A DNA stretch of 64,000 nt from Paguma larvata (lineage: Eukaryota; Chordata; Mammalia; Carnivora; Viverridae). The stretch's first letter is position 1. The number at the start of each line of letters is the position of its first letter. Location of the stretch: positions 47,223,030 through 47,287,029 of the forward strand of contig CM057841.1 in NCBI GenBank assembly GCA_030068075.1. Reading direction: 5' to 3'. Of this stretch, positions 21,338-31,434 are shown piece after piece. Under the pieces are notes generated by a model. The model saw only the letters and a program-made list of their open reading frames with translations, had not been told where the DNA came from and did not search any database. The position numbers and the translations under genes are program-made.

Positions 21338-21915
21338 TCAAGGGAGTCCCTTGACTCTCAACAACAAGGCGGATTGTTCTGCAAAGAGAGCTTGCTCAGG
21401 GCCCTGGAGAGCATTATCCTCCATCTCTGGTAGGTAGAAGGCAGTGGAGGCGTCGGAGTGAAGTTTCAAAGAGCGTCTCTGCATCTCCCTTTGGGTCATC
21501 CTTTGAAGAACCGGAGGAGATGGCAGTGGCTTGGGGAGGCTGGACATAGGCTGTACCAATCTATCAGGAATCGACAGAGGGGAGTCCACGTCCTGTGGAA
21601 ATGCACAAGCATACCCTCGCCCCCAGGTTAACACTACATCCTATTAGATCTTTTGAAGGCGGCTGGTGTATAAGCAGGGGCATTGTCTGTTTTGATTGCC
21701 CTGGGAATTCCCAAGTAGGAAAAGCATAGACAAAGGTGCTGGATCACATCCTTAAAGGCCTCTCCTGTATGTGCCAAGGCAATAACATGAGAAAGGTATC
21801 CACACACATGCACATAGGAAAGTTTACCAAAAGATAGAACATGAGTAACATCCATCTGCCAAAGATCATTAGGCCTCAGGCCTCTAGGGTTCCAATTGAC
21901 CTTTGCTATAGGCAA
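21338..21915 (-). pseudogene. Class II (betaretrovirus-like) integrase remnant
   Basis: Two pieces. The upstream one (21634-21915) has the core motifs [11 protein letters not shown] and [10 protein letters not shown] with the first two acidic residues of the DDE triad. The downstream one (21338-21634) begins LTWGRGYACAFPQD and continues toward a DRLVQP stretch, the C-terminal DNA-binding domain style of betaretroviral integrases. The part between them, with the third catalytic residue, is missing. This differs clearly from the gammaretroviral integrase scrap at 20040-20262, so two integrase lineages coexist in one provirus. Confidence 0.8.
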
Positions 21916-22019
21916 TTACTAGGTTTGCCCCCCTTTGTTAGTAAAGTAGCCAGCAGTGCCAGATAAGATGTAACTATCTTTCTGGGTGTGGAGGACAGAT
22001 GTAACCATGTAAAGGTGCC

Positions 22020-22213
22020 TCGCGTTAAGCCTCATTAAAAGCCCACAAAACCAAACTGGTTTTAAAGCTTGATCCACAAACCTTTTGACATAGGGTGGGG
22101 CTATTTTTCATGCCCTGAGGCATGATACCTCTGAAAAGGCCACCTAAGGTTCTCAGAAGGCAGGCTAAAGGCAAATCTAGGGCGACCTTCCCGATCTAGG
22201 GGAATGATGATAT
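22020..22213 (-). pseudogene. Class II (betaretrovirus-like) reverse transcriptase fragment
   Basis: The - strand encodes PRFAFSLPSEN and, after frameshifts, MPQGMKNSPTLCQK and then FVDQALKP. The QGMxNSP block with the following LCQKFV is the class II form of the RT B motif. The catalytic YXDD region and RNase H are absent before integrase begins at 21915. Confidence 0.75.
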
Positions 22214-23545
22214 TGCCACCATTTTTTTCCAGCCTTTGGATCAAAGGAGGAGGAATTTTTACCACTTGATAAAAGTACAATCCTGTGTACTTTTAAAATC
22301 CATGTCTTTTAACCTTAGTCTGTCCTGACCACACATAATACTCCTTTTTTAAAGGTTTTTTTTCCTTCATGAACCTTCTACAATTTGTCTTTGGCATTTA
22401 GATTTTGTCCAAAGCCATTTTTCTCCAAATAACCAGTCAGATTTAGGACAATATTACTTTCTTTTACCTTCAGTAAAAGCATATTTCTATTTTTTTAAAT
22501 ATTTTTTTATATTTCCTACTTTCTTACATACAGAGTTGTTTTCCTTATTTTTATCAGTCTTAAATACACTTCCCAGAATTTTAACTGCTAGAAACCTTAG
22601 TCTTCAGTGAAAACTAAGTAATAACCAGTCGTGAACTCTGTTATATCAGAATTTGCTAGATGGCAAACTTATAAATTGATTAAGCACAAAGCATGTTTTT
22701 CAACAGTTCCAAATATCCTTAGTTTTTGCAACAGGTCCAAAGCACAAACCTACATTTAGTAATTAGTGCTTCAGCTTCTTATCTCGTTAGATAGCCAATG
22801 ATTTCAATTTCAAGTTCTCATGCAAGCCAAACTCTTAACACTTTAGGTTACCAAGGACTTTGAAAGCTATCTTAACATTTACCCACAAAAACTATGAGGC
22901 AGATCAAGTTAACCATCGCTTTCAGGCTTCCTTATGCTAACAAATTGGAACAGAGATAACATAAGTTTGTTTGACCTTCAGTAAACCTTAGTAAAATAAA
23001 CTTTTATGTTTAATGCTGATAACTTTAAAGACAGATCCATCAAACAAATTTACCAAATATGTTTCATTTACGATTTCATTTCTGGGGAGTTTGTTAAAAC
23101 CTTAGGAAGTCATTATAAAGCACATCCTAAATAGGATCACAGATCATTACAAATCTTAAAACTCTATTTGACCAAGGCGGCAATAAAAAAATCCTAAAGG
23201 CCAAAGTATAGCATCATATAGCTGTTAGCAAAACCTAGCTCCTTTAACATTGAGATGTTTTTACTGAGCAATTAAAGACCTGATAAAGATGAAACCTAAA
23301 GCTTTGGTTTTCCCGTAGAAAAGAGAAAAAAATCCTTTCTTCACATGATCTTATCAAGAGCAGAGTAGTCCCAGAAAACTTTGTTTTAAATGGAGAAAAA
23401 AAGCAGAACTCCAACTCTATACCAGTGTACTTTTGAAATCCCATTCATCTCAACCTTACTTAGTATCTATCTTAACAATATTTTATCCATGTCCCCCTAA
23501 AAGTTTACCATTGTTAGGTTTCTCCCCGTGGAACCAATGAGGAAA
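22214..23545. other. AT-rich non-coding core of the provirus
   Basis: About 1.3 kb of AT-rich sequence without a meaningful frame on either strand and with no retroviral motif I recognise. The motif GTGTACTTTT(a/g)AAATCC occurs near both ends (22286 and 23424). A perfect 9-bp-armed hairpin (22271-22279/22286-22294) lies at its left end. It occupies the place of gammaretroviral RT. Possible origins are captured host sequence or degraded class II leader or LTR. Confidence 0.5.
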
Positions 23546-23879
23546 TTTAAAATTTAAAGATGCGGTTTTTTTTTTTTTTTCCTTTCGACAGTGTGGGGGT
23601 GGGGAGCGGAATGCTACCTGAGGCATTGAAGAGCCAGAGACCTAGGCCCCACCCCAGGCCACCCCCACGCGGCGGCAGAAACGGAAGGAGGGGGAAGGGA
23701 GGACAGGATGGGCGCAGAGGCCTAGAGGCTTGAAGGCAGATTAAAGCAGCCTGAAGGCAGACTGAAGCACACAGGGCAGAGAAAAGAGCTTTACATGGTC
23801 CTAAAGTCCGTCCTCTAGTTTCATAGTTAGGACCTGGATGGGTGCCATTGGTGACCTGAGGCCCCCCTTGTCTGAAAGT
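23546..23879 (-). other. GC-rich provirus segment after protease
   Basis: Proline- and leucine-rich in the open frame 23547-23960 but unlike any retroviral protein I know. Bounded by an A14 run on the - strand near 23567. Looks like rearranged sequence. Confidence 0.35.
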
Positions 23880-24056
23880 ACCCAGGACTTCTCGCTGGCT
23901 GACTTTCCTCGTGGGGTGCGGAGGACTGAATGTTGTGCTCCGCTGTCGACAAGAGGTCAACAGGGGTCCGCTCCACTTTAAGAGTTACCCTGGGCTCGGG
24001 GAGAGGGTCCGAACCCCGACTCCCCTAGTCACTCAGTTTACCTAGCTCTAAGACTT
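23880..24056 (-). pseudogene. Gammaretroviral protease relic after a gag-pol read-through stop
   Basis: The - strand carries GAC-TAG-GGG with the amber codon at 24025-24027. An in-frame stretch of protease N-terminus type follows (GSDPLPEPRVTLKVE). The usual active-site DTGA is lost to mutation or frameshift. The amber codon in this context is the gammaretroviral gag-pol read-through junction. A nearby stop ending LIE (24057) shows an extra frameshift at the end of gag. Confidence 0.75.
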
Positions 24057-25200
24057 TTACTCGATTAGCCTTGCTTTCTTCCCAGCGGCCTTTTTCGGAC
24101 ATTCTCGGGCCCAATGCCCTATCTCCTTGCAGCATGCACACTGATCTTTCTGCAGCCTCTGCTTCCTCCCGCCTCTGGTGGTTCCTTTACTTACTTCTGA
24201 GTCATCAGCCAGTCGCCGGAGATGGCGCTTTTGTTCCTTGGGGGAGTCGGCAGTGGAAGCTAGTAGTATTCTGGCCAGGTCTCGAGTCTGTTTGCTGCTG
24301 GCAGCCGCCATGGCGCAAGCCTGCCTATCCTCAGGAGGCTCTCGGTTGTTGTATACCTTTTCGGCTATTACCAGCAAATCCTGAAGACTTTTTTTTTTCT
24401 CCCAGTCTATCTATTTTCTGTAATTTCCTTCTGATGTCTGCAGCCAATTGATTTACAAAGGCCATGATAACAGCTGCCTTACTTTCCGGAGCCTCTGGAT
24501 CCATAGGGGTATAGGTACGGAATGCCTCCATGATTCTTTCTAAAAAGGCTGCCGGGGACTCATCCTTTCCTTGTTGTACGTTCCCTACCTTGGCCAGATT
24601 GGTTGGCTTCCTAGCAGCCATTCGGAGACCCCCCATTAGAGTCTGGCGGTAGACCCGGAGCCTCTCCTTACCCTCTGCCGTATTAAAATCTCATTCGGGC
24701 CGAGTTAAGGGGAAAGAGGTATCTATCTGAGCCTGGTTGGTGGTGGGATTCCCATCTACACCCGGAACCAGTCTTCGGGCCTCATTGGGGATTCTCTCTC
24801 TCTCCTCGGTCGTGAACAAAACCTGCAAAAGCTGCTGACAGTGGGCTGAGGGGTAAAGAGAACAGAATCTAATAAATCAATAAGCTCTGCCGGTTTTTCT
24901 GAAAACTTAGGATTCTGAGTTTTCCAATTGTAGAGGTCACTAGTGGCGAAGGGCCAATAGTGATGGGGCTGATTCCCCTCTGCGTCTGGGGGACCGGTGG
25001 CTCGCAGAGACAGAATAGTGGAGTGGGCGGCGGGGGCGGACTGCTCCCTCTGAGCCCTTTGTCTGGTAAAGGGCGGGCTTCCCACCGGAGCATTCCTGCT
25101 TCCCATTCTCGGAACAGTGCCCGCCTCCCCCAGAGGGGGAGGCTGGTGTTCCTCTGGCACCCTGGAGGGCAGGTACGGAGGAGGAAAGGTTAATTTTTTT
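24057..25200 (-). pseudogene. Gammaretroviral gag relic (capsid and nucleocapsid)
   Basis: Spread over three frames. 24756-25160 holds the capsid start (YWPFATSDLYNWKTQNPKF) and then a junction where capsid is internally deleted. 24331-24636 has the major homology region (QGKDESPAAFLERIMEAF). 24057-24377 ends with one zinc finger, C-x2-C-x4-H-x4-C at residues 80-93 of that frame, and basic flanks. A single CCHC finger is a gammaretroviral trait. The matrix region is not confidently recognised upstream. At least two frameshifts and one deletion make it non-coding. Confidence 0.88.
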
Positions 25201-25510
25201 TTTCTTCAGTCCCCCCTTGCAGGACAGGGTAGGGGGGTGGTGAAGGCTTGATAGGACTTTTTTTCGTCCTTTTTTCTCTCCGTCCACTGCAAAGCAAAAA
25301 TGGATTTAATTTCCAGGCGGCGCAGGGGCAGAAAGGGTTTAAGCCAAGAGGGTGGGTCCTCTACAAGGTTCTGCCAAGTAATGTCCCTAGAAACAATAAA
25401 AGAGTAGTTTGAGTCTGTCCCATAATGTACGTCCAGTAAGTCCACAAATGACACACACACACAAAAAAACACAAAAACAGACAAACAGAGGGCCCCTAGA
25501 AACAATCCTG
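25201..25510 (-). other. Leader or matrix-region remnant of the provirus
   Basis: The open frame 25206-25526 (with DITWQNLVEDPPSWLKPFLP) lies where gag matrix would begin. I cannot confirm a matrix domain or a myristoylation-type start. Includes a short CA and A-rich run at 25450-25475. Confidence 0.35.
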
Positions 25511-25810
25511 ATGGTTTCCCTCGCAAGCAGCCCCTTCAGGCCCTTGGCGGAAACTTCCCGACGGCTTCCCTCGCAAGCAGCCCCTTCAGGCCCTTGGCGG
25601 AAACTTCCCGACGGCTTCCCTCGCAAGCAGCCCCTTCAGGCCCTTGGCGGAAACTTCCCGACGGCTTCCCTCGCAAGCAGCCCCTTCAGGCCCTTGGCGG
25701 AAACTTCCCGACGGCTTCCCTCCCAAGCAGCCCCTTCGGGCCCTTGGCGGAAACCTCCCGACGGCTTCCCTCCCAAGCAGCCCCTTCGGGCCCTTGGCGG
25801 AAACCTCCCG
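25511..25810 (-). repeat. Six tandem 50-bp repeats in the proviral leader
   Basis: Six head-to-tail 50-bp units start at 25511, 25561, 25611, 25661, 25711 and 25761. Units 2-4 are identical. The two nearest the primer site (25711-25810) share CTCCCAAG and TTCGGGCC variants. The array lies between the primer-binding site and gag, where packaging and dimerisation signals normally sit. Confidence 0.97.
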
Positions 25811-25971
25811 ACGAGAGTGAGAGACGTCTGCCTACACCCTCGACCAGCGACCTTCCAGCGCATCCGCCTAGGTCCTTTGCTGGTTCCTTTTGGGCCCAGT
25901 AGCCTGTACCGTACGGATTTCCAGAATTCACTCCTCCTCGGCTCAAAGTTCTGCTCCTGGGGTCTCTGGAT

Positions 25972-25989
25972 ATCCCGGGAGAGCCCCCA
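25972..25989 (-). promoter_or_regulatory. Primer-binding site, tRNA-Pro-like
   Basis: The - strand reads TGGGGGCTCTCCCGGGAT, the complement of the tRNA-Pro 3' end apart from two adjacent bases in the middle. It starts two bases after the LTR end CA, the usual spacing region. Confidence 0.88.
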
Positions 25990-25991
25990 TA

Positions 25992-26581
25992 TGTAAGGGT
26001 CGAGACCCCAAATACCCAAGAACAGAAAGTTCCAGACGCCGAGGCTGCAAAAGCATAGGAGATTTATTAGCTAGCTCGAGCTAGGGTCCAAAACCCAGAG
26101 CACCAGCGCAGTGGCCTCTTTTAGGGTAAGGACCCCGCTCTCGGGATTCAGTTCTCTTTTTATAACATTTGTAGGGTTACGTGAGCTGTCTCTGCCCCTT
26201 CTCTTTGTTCTTTTGAGTCCAGTTGGCCGTGTCTTTCTTCTGATTGGCTCGTTTAAATTCGGGGCCTTTCAGTTCGGGGGGGCTTCCTTTGTTAGTCTCA
26301 TGAGCCGGGTCAAACTGGCTCTCCCTGAGAAACAGAAACTCTAGGAGGTACAGGAAACGTAAACTGAAAGCTTTTAACCTATATCACAGAAACTGAAAGC
26401 TTTTAACATATATCACAGAAACTCCAGGAGGTACAGGAAATGTAAACTGAAAGCTTTTAACCTATATCACAGAAACTGAAAGCTTTTAACATATATCACA
26501 GAAACTCCAGGAGGTACAGGAGATGTAAACTGAAGGCTTTTAACCTATATCACAGAAACTGAAAGCTTTTAACCTCCTTCA
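25992..26581 (-). repeat. Provirus 5' LTR (590 bp)
   Basis: Same structure as the 3' LTR, including three 83-bp U3 repeats (starts near 26338, 26421, 26504), TATAAAAAG near 26157-26165 and AATAAA near 26062-26067. It contains CTCTAGG, GAAGGC and GAGCCGGG variants and a shorter G-run than its partner. Confidence 0.95.
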
Positions 26582-27078
26582 GTAGGAGTCCAACTTCTTT
26601 CTTTTACATATGGATATCGAATTGTCCCAGAACCATTTGTTGAAAAGACTATTCTTTCACCATTGAGTGGTCTTGGAATGCTTGTCAAAGATTATTTGAC
26701 AATATATGCAAAGGTTCGTTTTTTGGCTCTCTATTCCATTGAGCTATTTGTCTGTTTTATACCCGGACCATATTGTCTTAATGACTATTGCTTTGTAGTA
26801 AGTTTTGAAATTGGGACTTTTTTCCCACAATATTTTAGAATCAGTTTGTCAATTTCTGCAAAGAAGCCAGATGAGATTTTTAGATTATTTGGTAGTAAAC
26901 AGAAATAGAATTGGTGTACATATAGAATAAATAGAATTGGTGTATACATAAGTTGTGTATAGTATATAGAAATGGAATTGGTATTTGTTTATTGATCTTG
27001 TGTCCTGCAACCTTGCTAAACTCCTTTATTACTTCTATTATTTTTAGTGGATTCCTTAAGATTTTATTTTTCTTAGTT

Positions 27079-27269
27079 TTTAAATTTTATTTTATTTTTT
27101 CTAGAGAGAGTGCAAGTAGAGGAGAGGGGCAGAGGGAGAGAGAGAATCTTGAACAGACTCCACACTTAGTGGAGCCTAACATGGGACTCAATCCCCAGAC
27201 TCTGAAATCATGACCTGAGATGAAATCAAGATTTGGATGCCCAATCAACTGAGCCACCCAGACACCCCA
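27079..27269 (-). mobile_element. CAN SINE, antisense
   Basis: GAAATCATGACCTGAGATGA and head GAGCCACCCAGACACCCC. Inserted in the antisense L1. Confidence 0.9.
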
Positions 27270-27493
27270 GAATTTTCTATATACAAGATCATGCCATCTG
27301 AAATTAGAGATCATTTTACTCTTTCCTTTCAATCTGGATACCTTTTATTTCTTGCCCAGTTGCCCTTCATAGAACCTTGAATACATTATGGATAAAAAAG
27401 GTGAGAATGAACAGCTTTGTCTAGTTTCCGATCTTGGGAGGGAGAGCATTTGTTCTTTTGCCATTAAGTATAATGTTATCTGTGAGATTTTTT

Positions 27494-27693
27494 CTTAAAG
27501 TTTATTTATTTTTGAAGGAAAGAGACAGAGAGGGAGCAGGGCAGAGAAAGAGAGGGAAACACAGAATCAGAAACAGGTTCCAGGCTCCGAGCTGTCAGCA
27601 TAGAGCCTGATGCAGGACTTGAACTCACTAGCCGTGAGATCATGACCTGAGCTGAAGTTAGATGCTTAACTGATTGAGCTACCCAGGTGCCCC
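27494..27693 (-). mobile_element. CAN SINE, antisense
   Basis: TTAAAGTTTATTTATTTTTG tail side, GAGCTACCCAGGTGCCCC head. Flanked by CTGTGAGATTTTT / CTGTGAGTTTTT. Confidence 0.92.
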
Positions 27694-27895
27694 TCTCTGT
27701 GAGTTTTTAATAGATGCCCTTTTATCAGTTTGAGGAAGTTCCCTTCTACTCTTCGTTTATTGAGTGTTTTTAATCATTGATCGTTTTTGGATTTTGTCAA
27801 GTGCCTTTTTTTTTTGGCATCTATTGACACAATCAAATGATTTTTGTTTTCTATTTTATTAGTACGGTGTATTACATTACTTGATTTTTTCCTAA

Positions 27896-28049
27896 ACTTT
27901 TTTTTAATGTTTATTTTTATTTTTGAGAGAAAGAGAGAGACAGAGAGTGAGCGAGGGAGGACCAGAGAGAGAGGGATAACCCACGAACCATGAGATCATG
28001 ACCTGAGCTGAAGTTGGTCACTCAACTGACTGAGCCACTCAGGCGCCCC
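27896..28049 (-). mobile_element. CAN SINE, antisense, internally deleted
   Basis: The middle of the felid body is missing (GAGAGAGGGATAACCCACGA joins directly). Target duplication CATTACTTGATTTT on both sides. Confidence 0.93.
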
Positions 28050-28814
28050 CATTACTTGATTTTCTGATATAAAGTCAAGCTTATATTTGTGGGATAATTC
28101 CCACTTAGTCATGGTGTCTAATCCTTATATGCTATCGGGATTCAGTTGATACTAGTATTTGATGAGGCTTTTTTGCATTTATATTTCTAAGAGATATTGG
28201 TAAGTAGGGGTTTTTGTAACATGTTTTTCTGGTTTTTGTCTCAGAGTAATAGTGGCCTTATACAACAAGTTGGCAGGTATTTCCTCATTTATTTTGGAAG
28301 AGTTCAAGAGGATTCTATTCTATTTTCTCTATCAGTAAAGCCATTTGGGCTTGGGATTTTCTTTGTGGGAAGTTTCGAATTACTGATTCAATCTCTTTAC
28401 TTGTTACAGGTCTTTCCAGACTTCTGATTTTTTTTTTTTTTTGAGTTAGTTTCGGTAGTTTGTGTCTTTCTAGGACTTTGTTCATTTTGTCTGTGGTTGT
28501 TCATAGCATTCCTTTATAATCTTTTTTATTTTTATAAAGTCGGTAGTAATATCTCCACTTTCATTTTTGATTTTAGTAATGTTAGTCTTCTTTTTTTATT
28601 ATTCCACCTAGCTAAAGGTCGATAAATTTTTCTGCTTGGAGATTTGGCTAAAAACCAATTGGAAGGCAATCAGTAAGCAAGATTTTGCCGAATGCTTCCA
28701 GGTGGCAATTGATTAGATAATATGTTACACCCTGTAAACACATGCAACTCTTCAGAAACCAGCATAATTTGAAGCTCCTCTTGCCACAGTAATATTAGAA
28801 GTCAATTTAATTTC

Positions 28815-29036
28815 TTAAAAAAATTTTTTTTAAACATATATTCATTTTTGAGAAACAGAGAGACACAGAGTGCAAGCAGGGTTGGGGTAGAGAGAGAGGG
28901 GACACAGAATCTGAAGCAGGCTCCAGGCTCTGAGCTGTCAGCACAGAGCCTGACAGAGGGCTTGAACTCATGAACTGTGAGATCATGACCTGAGCCAAAG
29001 TTGGAGGCTTAACCAAATGAGCCACTCAGGAGCCCT
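28815..29036 (-). mobile_element. CAN SINE, antisense
   Basis: TTTGAGAAACAGAGAGACAC body start and GAGCCACTCAGGAGCCC head. Flanks GTCAATTTAaTTTC / GTCAATTCAgTTTC. Confidence 0.92.
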
Positions 29037-29424
29037 AGAGATGTCAATTCAGTTTCTGAATCTCTGCTGTATCCCCTATGTCCCATCTCCCACTCCACTT
29101 GACCCAGCACTTCTGAGCTGTTGGCCTTAAGATTCAACTTCCCTTATTTCTTTCAAACAGGAAACTTTTAAATGTTGGTGCTTTCTTATCTGAATCTTTA
29201 AACATGTCACTGTGTTTCTCAGAATAGAACGTTCTGTGATTAGCCTTTTTTTTCTAAGAATTACATAAAAAATGCGCCCTTTACATATAACACAGATAAA
29301 CTCAAGTTTTCACTTATTAAACTTTTAACGAATACCTACCATGTGCCAGGAACTGTGTGAGGCATTGATTATAACCCAGTAAACAAGATAGTTTCTGCCT
29401 TCAAAAAGCTCAAAGAACACGTAA

Positions 29425-29538
29425 GCTGGATGGTTTTATCATATTATAACAAATTCTCTGAGTAGAAAGCTTGTACAAGTGGCTGGATGGTTTTATCATA
29501 TTATAACAAATTCTCTGAGTAGAAAGCTTGTACAAGTG
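29425..29538 (+). repeat. Perfect 57-bp tandem duplication
   Basis: Unit 29425-29481 is repeated without mismatch at 29482-29538. Zero divergence implies a recent duplication, polymorphism or assembly artefact. Confidence 0.95.
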
Positions 29539-29871
29539 GCACTCAACAGAGGCCTAAGGGTCAAGCTGGGAAAAACTCCCAGAGGAAATGTTTTAGTTGA
29601 GAAGGGATTAAAAAAAAAATGAGCCAGAGAACCTGGTGCTGGGACAGAAGAGCACACTGTAGGCGGTCGAAATAGCATGATCTAAGATGCAGACATATAT
29701 GTGGAACGTTGGCAGACCTACAAATTTGAGGTGTTAGGAAAGTACGCTCTAAGAGGGAATGACAAGAGAGGGGTGCAAGAGCCAGATCCCGAAAGACTAT
29801 CTAAACTATATTAAGAAAATGGACTTTCTGAACTTTCAAAACAGTGTAGATTGTATTTTTCTTTATTATTT

Positions 29872-30083
29872 TTTTTAACATTTGAATTTATTTTTGAGAG
29901 ACAGAGAGAGTCAGAGTACAAGCAGAGGAGGGGCAGAGAGAGAGACACACACACAATCTGGATCAGGCTCCAGGCTCTGAACCATCAGCAGAGAGCCTGT
30001 TGCAGGGCTTGAACCCATCCACTGTGAGATCATGACCTGAGCCAAAGTTGGATGCCCAACTGACTGAGCCAGCCAGGTGCCCC
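29872..30083 (-). mobile_element. CAN SINE, antisense
   Basis: TTTGAATTTATTTTTGAGAG and head GAGCCAGCCAGGTGCCCC. Flanks aGATTGTATTttt / gGATTGTATTgaa. Confidence 0.92.
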
Positions 30084-30936
30084 CTGGATTGTATTGAAGT
30101 GGGAAGCTTGTAGGCAGGAAGACCAGTCAGTGGTTCAGGAAAGAGATAGTGGTGGCATGAAAAAAAAGGGGGATGATTGGAGGAACAAGGAAAGAGAAAT
30201 AAAAGGACTTAAGAAATGTCGATGGGGTAGAATCAATAGTTGTTGGGGATTTACTGGTGGAAGAAGTCAAGGGAAAAGTACAGTTTTTTTTATTTGGTAA
30301 CAGCCTGAAAAGCGGGGAAGAGGCCTTAGAGGGATGAAGATCTTTGGCGTGGTCTAGGGGGGCGGAGGGAAAATTGTGAATGTGATGTTTAGACATGTTG
30401 AGTCTAAGGTGTCTTTTGAGATGTGTAAGGGACCTTGATTGGTAATTGGATTTACAAATCTGGAGCTCAGAGAAAATATACATCAAAGATACATATTTGT
30501 GGATCATCTACATGTAGGTGGTTTTTAAGAACCACGTGGGCATGGACGAGATAGTCTAGAGAGAAAGCATAGAGTGGGGAAAGAAGAGGATCTATGCTGT
30601 GCCTTAAGTAATACCAGCATTGAATAGCCAAGTAGAAGAGAATAATTCTACAAAAAATTGAGAAGCGGCAAGACAAATAGGAGAAAAACTAGGATACAGT
30701 GTCTCAAGGAGGAAGTTCTCGATCAAATTTGTTGCTGAAATGAGAACTGGAAATGTCCGTCGACTAAAAGAGTAACATGGAATTTAAATTTTTTTGTAAG
30801 CTAGAGCAGTTTAGAGAAGGAGGCGAGATCCAGATTGAAGAGGGTGGAGGACGAAGTAGAAGGTGAGAAAAATAAAGCCAATGAATATAGACTATTCTTT
30901 AGAACAGTTTGGCTGTGCAGTGAGGACAGAGAGGCT

Positions 30937-31434
30937 AATACACATGGTCTCTGACTTCCAATGGTGCGACTGAAGGAGTTTTTGACTTTATGATGGTGCA
31001 AAAACAGTAGGCATTTAGTAGAAACCATACATCAGTTTGAATTTTTATTTTATCCCAGGGTCACAATATGTGGTCCAGTTCTTCCAGGACGCTGGATAGG
31101 AACAGTGAGCCACAGCTCCCAGTCAGCCATACCATCACAAAGGTAAAGAACTGATGCATTTACAACCATCTGTATCCATACAGTCAGTCTGTGTTTTGCT
31201 TTCAATACAGTATTCAATGAATTGCATGAGATATTTAGCACTTTATTATAACATAGGCTTTGTGGGAGATAATTTTGCCCAAATGTCAGTTAACGTAAGT
31301 ATTCTGAGAATGTTTAAGGTAAACCAGGCTAAGTTATGGTGTTCACTTCACTAAGGGTATTAAATGCATTTTTGACTTACAGTGTTTTTGACTTAGGATG
31401 GATTTAACGCCATCGTAAGTGGAAGATCTGTAGT
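30937..31434 (+). mobile_element. Probable non-autonomous DNA transposon (Tigger/pogo-like)
   Basis: Ends carry complementary motifs (GTCTCTGACTTCCAATGG at left; CCATCGTAAGTGGAAGATC at right) and TA-containing flanks. Internal text TTTTGACTTTATGATGGTGC and AGCCACAGCTCCCAGTCAGC is a familiar old mammalian DNA element. No transposase frame. Family assignment is tentative. Confidence 0.5.

Larger units (their letters stand above)
17766..26581 (-). mobile_element. Endogenous retrovirus, mosaic gammaretrovirus-like provirus (defective)
   Basis: Complete proviral frame on the - strand. The 5' LTR is at 25992-26581, then primer site, tandem-repeat leader, gag, protease relic, foreign core, integrase scrap, env, polypurine tract and 3' LTR at 17766-18367. 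The 4-bp duplication GTAG (17762-17765 and 26582-26585) is the size made by gammaretroviral integrases, and the flanking old L1 reads straight across it. Gag has a single CCHC finger and env has the gammaretroviral cleavage and CX6CC layout. The expected gammaretroviral RT and RNase H are absent. In their place lie AT-rich non-coding DNA and class II retrovirus pieces. Every coding region is broken by stops, frameshifts or deletions, so the copy cannot make virus. Confidence 0.93.
26582..28620 (-). mobile_element. Old L1, antisense, right part
   Basis: Resumes the L1 broken by the provirus (GAGTCCAACTTCTTTCTTTT; AGAACCATTTGTTGAAAAGA; TATTCCATTGAGCTATTTGT) and continues as reverse-strand ORF2 toward GATTTTAGTAATGTTAGTCT. 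Three SINEs are inserted in it. Confidence 0.88.

Noticed and set aside
25409..25996. 195-codon + strand open frame over the proviral leader
   Set aside because: It is produced by six 50-bp tandem repeats that rotate frame. It is antisense to the provirus and has only repeat-derived content.
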